Shown: piece by piece, positions 37,676-46,394 of the stretch | How the letters are laid out: every line of letters starts with the position of its first letter | How positions within the stretch are numbered: position 1 is the stretch's first letter | Assembly: GCF_003820355.1 (NCBI RefSeq) | Contig: NZ_RPOK01000001.1 | Location: 274,847-338,846, forward strand | DNA: 64,000 nucleotides | Direction of reading: 5' to 3' | Origin: Paralteromonas sediminis | GTDB lineage: Bacteria; Pseudomonadota; Gammaproteobacteria; Enterobacterales; Alteromonadaceae | Program-made: the position numbers and the translations under genes | Notes under the pieces: generated by a model | What the model was told of the DNA's origin: nothing | Database searches by the model: none | Seen by the model: only the letters and a program-made list of their open reading frames with translations

Positions 37676-38515
37676 ATGTCAGATTCAACATACACCCCTC
37701 CAGAAATTTGGGCGTTTGATTCAGAGAATGGCGGTACTTTTGGTGCGATAAATCGCCCGACAGCCGGTGCGCGGTTTGAAAAGGGGTTACCACGAGGCAA
37801 GCATCCGTTTCAGCTTTATTCCATGGCGACGCCAAATGGGGTGAAGGTAACGTTAATGTTTGAAGAGTTGCTTGAGAAGGGTTTTAGCGATGCTGAGTAC
37901 GATGCCTTTCCCATCAATATCGGTGAGGGTGATCAGTTTGGCAGTGGTTTTGTCAGTATTAACCCCAATTCAAAGATTCCAGCCCTTGTTGATACCACCA
38001 AGGATCCCGAAACCCGCCTATTCGAGTCGGGTGCTATTTTAGTGTACTTAGCAGAGAAATTTTCGGCCTTTTTGCCACGCGATCACGCGGGAAGAACAGA
38101 AACGCTAAACTGGTTATTTTGGCAAATGGGCAGTGCCCCTTTCCTAGGAGGTGGGTTTGGTCATTTTTATAACTACGCACCTGAAAAATATGAATATCCT
38201 ATTAACCGATATGCCATGGAGACAAAAAGGCAGCTTGATGTACTCGACAGAATACTCGCGACGCGTCCGTTTATTGCTGGTGATGATTATAGTATTGCTG
38301 ACATGGCTATTTGGCCTTGGTACGGTGCTCTGGTATTAGGCAGGCTATACGATGCAGCCACATTTTTGCAGGTTGAGAGTTATAGCCATGTGGTTCGCTG
38401 GGCAAAAGAGATCGATGCAAGACCCGCAGCGAAAAGAGGACTAAGAGTGAATAAAACCTGGGGTGATGAATCTGAACAGCTGCCTGAGCGCCACAGCAAA
38501 GCGGATTTTGATTGA
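37676..38515 (+). CDS. yghU: YghU-type glutathione S-transferase/disulfide-bond oxidoreductase
   Basis: A 279-aa member of the Nu-class GST family. The N-terminus YTPPEIWAFDSENGGTFGAI, then NRPTAGARFEKGLPRGKHPF and QLYSMATPNGVKVTLM, is the YghU signature. The thioredoxin-like half ends with SKIPALVD and RLFESGAILVYLAEK, and the helical half has FIAGDDYSIADMAIWPWYG. The enzyme reduces disulfides with glutathione. It follows the LysR regulator in one transcript (12-nt gap, AGGAGACACA ribosome site). Confidence 0.92.
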   Translation: MSDSTYTPPEIWAFDSENGGTFGAINRPTAGARFEKGLPRGKHPFQLYSMATPNGVKVTLMFEELLEKGFSDAEYDAFPINIGEGDQFGSGFVSINPNSKIPALVDTTKDPETRLFESGAILVYLAEKFSAFLPRDHAGRTETLNWLFWQMGSAPFLGGGFGHFYNYAPEKYEYPINRYAMETKRQLDVLDRILATRPFIAGDDYSIADMAIWPWYGALVLGRLYDAATFLQVESYSHVVRWAKEIDARPAAKRGLRVNKTWGDESEQLPERHSKADFD

Positions 38516-38583
38516 TCCTTTTGCAAAGCCTGCTACTGTAATAAATTGTTAACACTTTGGTAACATTGGTAGGTGTTTAATTC

Positions 38584-39102
38584 ATGTCAATAATGACGCC
38601 AACGATCATCGATATTGAAGCTAGCGGTTTTGGTAGTCAAAGCTATCCGATTGAAGTGGGCGTTATTACGGCAGACGGCAGACGATTTTGTCGTTTGATA
38701 AAGCCGCTACCACATTGGTCTCATTGGGATCCTCAAGCTGAGGGACTACATGGAATTTCAAAACAAGACCTCGTTCAGCATGGTGAAGATCCGCGCCGAG
38801 TTTGTCATCAATTAAATGCTTTTTTAAATACAACTACGGTCTACTCTGATGGGTGGACCGTAGATTCAAGCTGGATAAATCGCTTGTTCGGTGATGTTGG
38901 CGTCAATATGGTATTTCATGTGAGCCCGCTGGAGTTAATTCTCAGTGAGGCCCAAATGTCGATATGGCATAGGGTTAAGGAAAGTATGCTAAAACGCCAA
39001 GACTGTCGCCGACACCGAGCGAGTAACGACGCCAAACTGGTTCAGTCAACCTACAGCAAAACCAAAGAAATGCTAGAGGCTGCACTTACTGACTGCCAGT
39101 AA
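38584..39102 (+). CDS. DnaQ-like 3'-5' exonuclease
   Basis: A 172-aa DEDDh exonuclease. Motif I is TIIDIEASGFGSQSYPIEVG, giving the two metal-binding acids DIE; GLHGISKQDLV follows; motif II Asp is in YSDGWTVDSSWI; motif III is HRASNDAKLV with the general base His. It is short, without extra domains, so a small RNase T/oligoribonuclease-like or DNA exonuclease role is possible. Nucleic acid preference cannot be told. Confidence 0.82.
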   Translation: MSIMTPTIIDIEASGFGSQSYPIEVGVITADGRRFCRLIKPLPHWSHWDPQAEGLHGISKQDLVQHGEDPRRVCHQLNAFLNTTTVYSDGWTVDSSWINRLFGDVGVNMVFHVSPLELILSEAQMSIWHRVKESMLKRQDCRRHRASNDAKLVQSTYSKTKEMLEAALTDCQ

Positions 39103-39256
39103 TTCTCTTCAGTAATAACGCTCCGGCACTTACCTGATCCTGCTCATGGATGCTGCTTTATGTAAAGATTCATGACCAAAATTAGCTTTCTGTCGTTCAT
39201 TTACTAAACTAATGTTTGTAAAAACAAAAGCTCACATTCAGGTTCGGGACAAAAAA

Positions 39257-40342
39257 ATGAAAAAACGCATCATAATTTTTGCCTTATGCAGTTTGTTTAT
39301 TTCAGCCTCATCATTTGCTGAAGTGCGATTCAGTGGTTTTGCCAGTATTAATGCCGGTAAGGTACTAAGCGGGTCTGGTGTCCCCCAATTTGGTCTTGAA
39401 CCTACATTTTTGGCGGATTATCCAATTGTGTCAGCCTACGATGAAGACATCTCTTTTAGTCCAGAGAGTCTGTTTGGGTTACAAGTTTATGCCGATATCG
39501 GAGAAGGGCTATCTGCCACTGCTCAAATTGTTGCTAGGGGTGCTGATGACTATGATGCGCAATTCGAGTGGGCGTATCTGAGTTATGTTATCAATGACGC
39601 CTGGACAGTTCAGGCAGGCAAAAAACGATTACCACTTTTTTACTATTCAGATTTTTATGATGTGGGCTATGCATATGTTTGGATGCGTCCGCCCGCAGAC
39701 AATTACACGTGGCAGATTTTTAACTATGAAGGCGTTAATTTCTTGTATAACGGGCAATGGGGAGACTGGTCGGTCACTGGAAATCTGTATACAGGTAAAG
39801 AAGACAGCAAAGAAAACCGCTTACTTAGTGAGTTTTTCTTCCAAGAGCCAACGCGTGAAATTTGGAAGGATATTATGGGGGGAGTTCTCGGCCTCAGCAA
39901 AGACTGGTTAGAACTAAGACTGACGCATATGCGCTATACTAACGAACGCTTCAGAAGCGGTGAACAAACCTTGTTCGATGGTAGCACAGAGCGCGATGGC
40001 AAGTTTTATGGTCTTGCGGCAAATGCTGACTGGGGTACTTGGTTTGTCCTTACTGAATTTAACCGTCTGGACCTAGGCGGTAATTTAGATACTGCCATGG
40101 TGAGTGTGGGCTATCGTCATGATGATTTAACCCCCTATATTGGCTATTCCACCTTTGAGCAAAAAGACGCCGATGACGGTGATGGAGAAGATCACAACAC
40201 CACATTTATTGGATTACGCTGGGATTTTGTGCCGTCGGCCGCTTTCAAAGTGCAGTTTGATAAAGTAAAAGACAATTCTTTTAACTTGGCTGTGGCGGGT
40301 GACAGCGAATCTATTACGCTGGGAGTTGATTTAGTTTTCTAA
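39257..40342 (+). CDS. Outer-membrane porin-like beta-barrel
   Basis: A 361-aa protein with signal MKKRIIIFALCSLFISASSF and mature start AEVRFSGFASINAGK. It contains many amphipathic strands (LFGLQVYADIGEGLSATAQI, WTVQAGKKRLPLFYYSDFYD), aromatic girdles and a C-terminal SITLGVDLVF ending in Phe. It looks like a general porin of about 16 strands. The substrate is unknown. It is monocistronic and closed by a terminator. Confidence 0.82.
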   Translation: MKKRIIIFALCSLFISASSFAEVRFSGFASINAGKVLSGSGVPQFGLEPTFLADYPIVSAYDEDISFSPESLFGLQVYADIGEGLSATAQIVARGADDYDAQFEWAYLSYVINDAWTVQAGKKRLPLFYYSDFYDVGYAYVWMRPPADNYTWQIFNYEGVNFLYNGQWGDWSVTGNLYTGKEDSKENRLLSEFFFQEPTREIWKDIMGGVLGLSKDWLELRLTHMRYTNERFRSGEQTLFDGSTERDGKFYGLAANADWGTWFVLTEFNRLDLGGNLDTAMVSVGYRHDDLTPYIGYSTFEQKDADDGDGEDHNTTFIGLRWDFVPSAAFKVQFDKVKDNSFNLAVAGDSESITLGVDLVF

Positions 40343-40363
40343 CTCAGTGAAAGTTAACCTATA

Positions 40364-40392
40364 GGGGCGCTAAGAACTTCAGCGCCCTTTTT
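40364..40392 (+). terminator. Rho-independent terminator of the porin gene
   Basis: GGGGCGCT, loop AAGAACTTC, then AGCGCCCTTTTT. It can also serve the convergent gene at 40391. Confidence 0.8.
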
Positions 40393-40903
40393 ATTCCTCA
40401 ACGGTAAGTACCTTGTTAACTTGTTGGCGGGCCAGCTTCCTTGACCATTCGCACACATAATAAGTAACCACAATAAACAGCGCGGCTTGAAGCAAAGAAA
40501 AGCGTCCTATCAGATTGACCGGCCAGATGATAGCGGACACGAAGTTTGTAATTTGCTCGATGAAAAAACTAATTATTGTTCCAATACCTAGGCTTTGCAA
40601 AAATGCTACGATACCTGGCCCTTCAAGTATAAACTCGCGCACTTGTGCAATCTCAATAAAAATAAGCTTAATGAAGGCCACAATGCCGTAATAACCACCG
40701 CCAAAATCCAACCACTTATCAAGCAACGCATTGCCCGTTTTAAATTTGCGTTTTTTTCCGTTTTCATCGCGCTTTAAGTACTTGGCAGAGACGATGTCTG
40801 CTTCATTACCCAGGTTTTTCATGTAGGCGATGTAATGAAGACCATAGCCCAACACAAACACCAGTGCGCTCATATACGCTATATCCCACAAAAGACTCAG
40901 CAT
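40391..40903 (-). CDS. Uncharacterised membrane protein
   Basis: A 170-aa protein with hydrophobic segments near both ends (about 5-25, 68-88, 98-120, 130-155) and a basic cytoplasmic loop KYLKRDENGKKRKFKTGNAL. I recognise no named family; I expect it to be a conserved hypothetical of related marine genera. It lies alone, converging on the porin gene and downstream of a two-component regulator in the same direction (70-nt gap). Confidence 0.6.
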   Translation of the reverse strand: MLSLLWDIAYMSALVFVLGYGLHYIAYMKNLGNEADIVSAKYLKRDENGKKRKFKTGNALLDKWLDFGGGYYGIVAFIKLIFIEIAQVREFILEGPGIVAFLQSLGIGTIISFFIEQITNFVSAIIWPVNLIGRFSLLQAALFIVVTYYVCEWSRKLARQQVNKVLTVEE

Positions 40904-40973
40904 TTGTGACCTTCCTTCAAAAGTGATAACGAGGTGAACGTGTACTCAACATCATAACCCTTTTTGCAGTTAA

Positions 40974-41615
40974 TTAAATTAACCCTAACTCAAGGGCTTT
41001 AATAACGGCACGGGTGCGATCCCGTGTACCCAGTTTGGCAAGAATGCTTGAGACCTGATTTTTAATAGTGCCCGTTGAGCGAAATAAAGTATCAGCGATT
41101 TCCTGATTGCTAAACCCGGAAGACATAAGTCGCAATACTTCCAATTCCTTTGGCGTGAGCGGCTCTATGACGGGTTCATGCGTAACAGGCGTATTGAGCT
41201 GCTGTAAGCCTTGGGTAATTTTTTCTTTAGCCAGTGGAGCAATTAGGGTGTGCCCGGCGCATACGCGTTTGATAGCGTCAGTCAGGTCTTCCAGTGAGGC
41301 ATCTTTCAATAAATAGCCTTTTGCACCGGCTTGTATAGCCGCATTCACTTGTGATTTATCATCAAACGTTGTCAGCATAATAACCGGAATATCAGGGTAG
41401 TGTTCTTTGATAACCTGAGTGGCTGAAATGCCGTCCATTTTGGGCATTTGTATGTCCATAAGCACGATGTCAACCTTGTGCTCATCCAGCTGTGCAATAG
41501 CACTCTCACCATCACAGGCCTGATGGGCGACAACAATGTCGTCCGTGAGTGATAGCAAACTGCAAATTCCGGTTCTTACAAGTTGTTGGTCATCAACCAA
41601 TAATACAGATATCAC
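40974..41615 (-). CDS. NarL/FixJ-family response regulator
   Basis: A 213-aa regulator with acidic pair in LLVDDQQL, phosphoacceptor Asp54 (IVLMDIQMPKMDG), Thr in MLTTFDD and Lys in GYLLKDASLEDL. The LuxR-type helix-turn-helix is LTPKELEVLRLMSSGFSNQE, then IADTLFRSTGTIKNQVSSIL. It overlaps the kinase gene by 4 nt. A probable target is the divergent DUF2306 gene upstream of the kinase. Confidence 0.92.
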   Translation of the reverse strand: MISVLLVDDQQLVRTGICSLLSLTDDIVVAHQACDGESAIAQLDEHKVDIVLMDIQMPKMDGISATQVIKEHYPDIPVIMLTTFDDKSQVNAAIQAGAKGYLLKDASLEDLTDAIKRVCAGHTLIAPLAKEKITQGLQQLNTPVTHEPVIEPLTPKELEVLRLMSSGFSNQEIADTLFRSTGTIKNQVSSILAKLGTRDRTRAVIKALELGLI

Positions 41616-42745
41616 GAGACCTCCAATGGAAAGCGCAAGTGTGTTTTAAAACCGGTTTGCGTTATTTCAAAGTTTGTTTGCCCGCCAATTTGCGCCAGCC
41701 GTTCACGCATTCCAGTAAGTCCGTTACCTTCCGTGTAGTCTTTGGTCGCAGCACCATTGTCCTCGAGTATCAGCGTTATATGTGTTGCGTCGCTCGTCAC
41801 TTGTATGGTCATTTTATCGGCTCGACTGTGTTTGAGCGTATTGGTGATGCTCTCCTGTACACTACGGACTATGCATTGGGCCACCGCAGGATCAGGAGTA
41901 TTGATATCAGTTTGCATCGACAAATCAATCTTAAGACGCGGCGTCGTAGCAATCATTTCATTGAGTGTTTTGTAAAGGTCAATCGGTTGAAGTTCACGCA
42001 TGTCGCTCACGGCTTCGCGTACATCGCTTAATAAAAGGCGTGAAATTTGTAAGCACTCATCAATGGTGGCTTTGGTTTCCATGTCGGTTTTATGGCTGGC
42101 ATATTGTAACTTTATCGTGAGAGCGGTGAGATGATGGCCAAGCAAGTCATGGATATTCCTTGCGATCCGGATCCTCTCTGTTTGTTCAGAGGTTTGTTGC
42201 AGTATTTTTTGGGTAGCTGTGAGTTCGGCGTTCAGCAATTCTGCAAGTTCTCTCGCTTGTTTTTCTTTTTCACTGACTTGCAGCGTGACAATCACAAATA
42301 TGTTGAAGGTGAAAAAAAGTATTGCATTGATAAAGACCCAGCTGTGGCCCCAATGTAGGGAATAAATCAAGGTAAAAGGTACGTAAATAGCCACGATACT
42401 GATGATCAGTGCGCGGTGCAGAGATACCAAATAAGCAACCACCGCTGACCATAAAATACTTAAAATAACGACGTATGCATTGGGTAAGAGAAAAAAGAGC
42501 GTAGTAAAACAACCCCACTGTACAACCAAGTAGATGTACATTTTTTTATCACTGACTTGGGTGTCTTCAGTCGCCAATAGCCAGGTTATGATGAAAATGA
42601 CAAACAAGCATCCGGCAAGCAGGATTTCAGGCGAAGAGGTTTCACTAGGATGAGAAACAAAAAATAAGCTAGTGACAGCCACCACAGCCCAGGTCAAAAA
42701 AGCTACGGCATGTAAAAAGCTAAAGTTTTTAAGGCGGTTATGCAT
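41612..42745 (-). CDS. HisKA_3-type sensor histidine kinase
   Basis: A 377-aa membrane kinase with about five to six N-terminal helices (residues about 10-160), no large periplasmic domain, a linker coiled coil, the His box RIARNIHDLLGHHLTALTIK, and a HATPase ending in NGLTGMRERLAQIGG. The architecture is like DesK/LiaS, which sense membrane state. It is the first gene of the two-gene operon. Confidence 0.9.
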   Translation of the reverse strand: MHNRLKNFSFLHAVAFLTWAVVAVTSLFFVSHPSETSSPEILLAGCLFVIFIITWLLATEDTQVSDKKMYIYLVVQWGCFTTLFFLLPNAYVVILSILWSAVVAYLVSLHRALIISIVAIYVPFTLIYSLHWGHSWVFINAILFFTFNIFVIVTLQVSEKEKQARELAELLNAELTATQKILQQTSEQTERIRIARNIHDLLGHHLTALTIKLQYASHKTDMETKATIDECLQISRLLLSDVREAVSDMRELQPIDLYKTLNEMIATTPRLKIDLSMQTDINTPDPAVAQCIVRSVQESITNTLKHSRADKMTIQVTSDATHITLILEDNGAATKDYTEGNGLTGMRERLAQIGGQTNFEITQTGFKTHLRFPLEVS

Positions 42746-42921
42746 ATTCTATTTCATCTCTCGTTAGCCAACTCATGATCTCTGAGTTTGCCTTTTCCCA
42801 CAATAGGACAAAAGTCACCTTTTTAAACGAGCATCATGTCCATGACTTTTGGCACTATTGACGACATGCCATCCTGCTTATTATTTGCTCATTATCAAAC
42901 CTCAATGAAAGAGTGACTGAC

Positions 42922-43659
42922 ATGTTGGGCATAAATCGACTTTTATTAATCACACACATTGCAGCAGGTGTGGTGTCGCTGTTGTTATTCTGGCTACCGA
43001 TTATCACCCAAAAGGGAGGGATTAATCACAGACGAACTGGGACACTGTATAGCAAGGCGATGTATCTGGCTATTGGCACAGGTGCAGTACTAGCTATCGG
43101 CAACATACTCTTGCCCCAAACTTTTAAACCCACATTGTTTGATACCACTATGAGTACTCAAGCAGTCTATGAAATTGAATGGCAACTTAGACGCTTTTGG
43201 GCGTTTATCCTTTACCTTGGCTTATTTACTTGGCTGTTAATTAAACATGGCAATGCGGTACTTCATAGTAAGACACACAACGTGTTAAACACTTGGACGT
43301 ATTTACTTCCTATCGTTGTCGTTCTGCTTTTGGGAATTGGTATTTTTGCCATTGGCGTTGCGTATGAAAGGTGGCTGTCGATGATATTCGGCATTCTGGG
43401 TATTTCCATTGCTTTGGGGCAGTTACGGTTTTGTTTGCGAGGAAACTCAACAAAGCGTGAGCGAATTGTTGAGCATATTGGCGCCATGATTGGCTCTGGT
43501 ATTGGCGCACACACCGCATTTTTAACCTTTGGTGCACGGTCTATGCTTCAACTAGAAGGTTATTGGCAGCTAGCGGTTTGGATTGCACCCGGTGTGATGG
43601 GGGGATTAGCTATTTATTATGCGAGTAAGCCTTATGAACAAAAAAGGAAGGCCTGCTAG
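42922..43659 (+). CDS. DUF2306-like multi-helix membrane protein
   Basis: A protein of about 245 aa with six to seven hydrophobic helices. The N-terminal part MLGINRLLLITHIAAGVVSL and the GGINHRRTGTLYSKAM motif (HRR-G-x-LY) match DUF2306-type membrane proteins. Its role is unknown. The ATG at 42922 is preferred to a GTG at 42913. It is divergent from the kinase-regulator operon (about 170-bp gap), the usual place for a target of such systems. Confidence 0.72.
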   Translation: MLGINRLLLITHIAAGVVSLLLFWLPIITQKGGINHRRTGTLYSKAMYLAIGTGAVLAIGNILLPQTFKPTLFDTTMSTQAVYEIEWQLRRFWAFILYLGLFTWLLIKHGNAVLHSKTHNVLNTWTYLLPIVVVLLLGIGIFAIGVAYERWLSMIFGILGISIALGQLRFCLRGNSTKRERIVEHIGAMIGSGIGAHTAFLTFGARSMLQLEGYWQLAVWIAPGVMGGLAIYYASKPYEQKRKAC

Positions 43660-43735
43660 TAGGCAGTAGCCTTCCAATCCATTAATCACATTTCATATTA
43701 TTACAATGATGCCATACAAGGCTTATTTTGCGGCA

Positions 43736-44329
43736 TCATTGACCTTTTCTCTCGTTATAGGCTTTTTTGGCATCGCCGAATTCAACTAGCTTTGCCAACA
43801 GCTCTGGATGCTTTTTGACCAACTCTTCAGAATACTTTGCAAATTCTGCTTTTTCGTTAGTGGTCACTATGTCTGTTTCAGACGCAGAAGGCGTACGTAA
43901 GCCGGCCTGCAGCGCAAAGTTAGAGTCTTTTGCCAACTTTGATAACAGATATTGAGGGTAACAAACAGTGTGTTGTACACGACTGCCCAGTGGCGACTCT
44001 TTGCGGCATTTCACTTTAAATTTGTCTACATCTACGTAGTCATTAAATGCTTGATAGAATTCAAGTTCAGCAAGCTGGGATTTTCTCTTAAAATACCCGA
44101 GAGGTCTTGAGCCCGTAACCTCGATAACTTCAATGTCTTTGGCAAGTTCAGCGGCAAGTTCTTCGTGCGAAAGCTCTTCATTAACCTGCATTTGTTCAGA
44201 TTGTAATGCCTTTTCATTTTGAACCTGACTCGTTGCGTCTGAAGCAAAAGCATTGAGTGCAATGAGACTGCTCATCAGCGTTGCGGCAGAAAACATTTTT
44301 ACGGTGTGTGTAAAGTGACGACTGTTCAT
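43736..44329 (-). CDS. Uncharacterised exported protein with EVIEVTGSR motif
   Basis: A 197-aa protein with a probable signal (VKMFSAATLMSSLIALNAFA). The mature N-terminal stretch is rich in Glu/Gln and contains IEVIEVTGSRPLGYFKRKSQ. The EVIEVTGSR string is the one normally seen at the start of TonB-dependent receptor plugs, but no barrel follows. The rest has a pair of Cys (KVKCRKE and TVCYPQY) and a helical end. Function unknown. Start 44329 follows GAGGGATC. Confidence 0.6.
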   Translation of the reverse strand: MNSRHFTHTVKMFSAATLMSSLIALNAFASDATSQVQNEKALQSEQMQVNEELSHEELAAELAKDIEVIEVTGSRPLGYFKRKSQLAELEFYQAFNDYVDVDKFKVKCRKESPLGSRVQHTVCYPQYLLSKLAKDSNFALQAGLRTPSASETDIVTTNEKAEFAKYSEELVKKHPELLAKLVEFGDAKKAYNERKGQ

Positions 44330-44468
44330 ATCTGTGATCCCTCTATTCATAATAACAATATTTGGACGAATACCATTAAGTCCAATTTAAGCAACTGTGT
44401 TTGTTGCTAGGCTTCATGCCTGTTGCGTGATACTGCAACGTCCACATTAATTGTTTCAGAGTTTTTTG

Positions 44469-44525
44469 CATTTGTTAAAAAAACAAATGTAATGAAGTAT
44501 GAAAACTGTGTCTGAACAGACACAA
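44469..44525. promoter_or_regulatory. Two palindromes upstream of the EVIEVTGSR gene
   Basis: CATTTGTT and AACAAATG pair around five A residues (about 44469-44489), and TGTGTCTG/CAGACACA form an 8-bp perfect palindrome with a 2-nt centre (44508-44525). Operator or folded RNA; nothing decides between these. Confidence 0.35.
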
Positions 44526-44560
44526 GGCATCAGTGTTAGTTATTCAAATGGTAGGTATGT

Positions 44561-44593
44561 AAAAGCCGGTACAGGGGGCGTACCGGCCTTTAA
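44561..44593 (-). terminator. Rho-independent terminator of the solute-binding gene
   Basis: Minus strand: AAAGGCCGGTAC, a short CGCCCCCT loop, GTACCGGCTTTT. It lies 30 nt past the stop of the leftward gene at 44623. Confidence 0.8.
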
Positions 44594-44622
44594 TATTTTC
44601 ACTTAATCTGTCAGGAACTTAG

Positions 44623-45378
44623 CTATTCCCAGTCGGACATACCATACCGCGCTAATATTTCACTCAGTTTCCCTGAGGCTCGAAGTGCGTCTGTCCCCTT
44701 GTCTATTAACTCAACATAATTGCTTGAACTTGGCTTAGCCGGACTGCATGCAATGTACATGGGGGAGGCTTCACCCAACGTACCAGCTTGCTTAACATTG
44801 CTTAATTTCAGCTCTTCTAATTTTGCGCGCATAACATTGGGCGACTCAATAATGATATCAATGCGTCCAGCGGTGAGCTTTTTGATATTTTTTTCCAGCG
44901 CGTCATTTCCTCCTAACCCACTGAAAACCGAGGGGTTGTTTGAAATCAGCTCATCTAACTCTTCGCCGTAGGCATACCCATTTATCACCCCAACTTTCTT
45001 TGTTAACAGTGAATTCAGAGAATCAAATTTCCAATCACTGTCGTTGTTCACAAAAAAACCTGTACTGTCTAATCCCCAGTGATTTTTGGGGAAAACAAAA
45101 TCAGGGGCATCTTCTTTATAGGCACCTACAACGCAGTCATGCGACCCTTTTCTCACAGAATCAAGCGCTCTTTCCCATGGCATGACTTGATAATCGACTG
45201 AATGACCAGCTGGCTCCAATACGGCTTTCGCTAATTCAATCATAAAACCAGGTTTATTAGAATTCGGATCTCCATTAATCGGGTACCACTCATCTGCCCG
45301 AATGGTGACAGTGTCGCTGAGTACACTCTTAGATACGAGCGCTAAAATAAATACAAATATCATCTTAGATCTGTTCAT
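44623..45378 (-). CDS. Family 3 extracellular solute-binding protein
   Basis: A 251-aa periplasmic binding protein (signal MNRSKMIFVFILALVSKSVL ending S). The mature N-terminus VTIRADEWYPINGDP and the FMIELAKAVLEPAGHSVDYQ region are typical of the amino-acid-binding PBPb/SBP_bac_3 fold; LTAGRIDIIIESPNVMR is the hinge-proximal segment. No ABC permease is near, so a sensory role is possible. It is divergent from a paralogous binding protein and chemoreceptor. Confidence 0.82.
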   Translation of the reverse strand: MNRSKMIFVFILALVSKSVLSDTVTIRADEWYPINGDPNSNKPGFMIELAKAVLEPAGHSVDYQVMPWERALDSVRKGSHDCVVGAYKEDAPDFVFPKNHWGLDSTGFFVNNDSDWKFDSLNSLLTKKVGVINGYAYGEELDELISNNPSVFSGLGGNDALEKNIKKLTAGRIDIIIESPNVMRAKLEELKLSNVKQAGTLGEASPMYIACSPAKPSSSNYVELIDKGTDALRASGKLSEILARYGMSDWE

Positions 45379-45623
45379 TTGTCTCTCACAATTTATGGCC
45401 ATTCAATGGCATCATCACGCCTGTTTAGATAAGACCTTAACAAGGTGTTATCACTGAAAGACAATAGTTGAATAAACGCGACTTTTCCAAAATCTCACTC
45501 TTTTTTCGCCATAGGGCTAATAAAAACGGTCTTTTCTTACCAAGTGTCTATACTCAAGCTAGACCTTTAAATATAAAACCGTGCCGACTCAATGTACGCA
45601 AAATTGACGTGTGAGGAATAGCA

Positions 45624-46367
45624 ATGAAATTCAGAATGATTTTAACGGTGTTAACAGTCATGTTTGTGATGCCTGCTCAAAAAATCAACGCCGAAACGGT
45701 TTACCTGACATCGCTGGCGTGGCCTCCCTATTCTGAACCAAAACTGGCAGAGCAAGGGGCTTCGGTTGCGGTTGCAAAGGCTGCTTTTGCCGAAATGGGA
45801 CACGAGTTGGTAGTCGATTTTTTTCCATGGACCCGAGCCGTCAAATTAGCTGAGGACCCAAAAAGCAAATACATTGGTTACATGCCCGAGTATTTGTACG
45901 AAAGTGACACTTTTGTTTTTTCCTCACCAATGGGTACTGGGCCTTTGGGGTTGGTTGAATCGACTGACAAACCAATTTCTTGGGCATCATATGATGACCT
46001 TTCACAGTACACCATTGGGGTAGTTCAGGATTACGTCAATACGGAAGAGTTAGATGAAAGAATAGCGTCTGGAGCAATTTCGTCCCAGACGGTGACGTCT
46101 GACGACAAAAATTTACTCAAGGTAGCCGCTGGGCGAATAGATGCCGCGGTCATCGACGCTAATGTTTTTAAGTATTTGGTCGAAAACCAACCTGGGCTTT
46201 CCAAAGTAGCGAACAAGCTTCAAATGAACGAAAAATTGTTGGTTGAAAAAGAGTTGTATATCGCCTTTAAAAATACGCCCGAAGGTCAAAAATGGCTATC
46301 CATATTTAATCAAGGTTTGAGCAAAGTAGATATTGAAGCCGTTATGACTGAATATTTGAACCGCTAG
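45624..46367 (+). CDS. Family 3 solute-binding protein paired with a chemoreceptor
   Basis: A 247-aa protein with a signal peptide (to about 23), mature start TVYLTSLAWPPYSEPKLAEQ, and AAFAEMGHELVVDFFPWTRA, VAAGRIDAAVIDANVFKYLV: the SBP_bac_3 fold again, related to the protein at 44.6 kb. The next gene, 27 nt downstream, is a methyl-accepting protein. This arrangement suggests the pair detects a ligand indirectly, with the bound protein docking on the receptor. No permease is present. Confidence 0.82.
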   Translation: MKFRMILTVLTVMFVMPAQKINAETVYLTSLAWPPYSEPKLAEQGASVAVAKAAFAEMGHELVVDFFPWTRAVKLAEDPKSKYIGYMPEYLYESDTFVFSSPMGTGPLGLVESTDKPISWASYDDLSQYTIGVVQDYVNTEELDERIASGAISSQTVTSDDKNLLKVAAGRIDAAVIDANVFKYLVENQPGLSKVANKLQMNEKLLVEKELYIAFKNTPEGQKWLSIFNQGLSKVDIEAVMTEYLNR

Positions 46368-46394
46368 TTGTTTGCAGTTGGGAGTTGTTGATTA

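Noticed and set aside
39140-39180. CATGGATGCTGC resembling the hairpin core
   Set aside because: Only a short match and no flanking inverted repeat; it fails the 52-nt core test.
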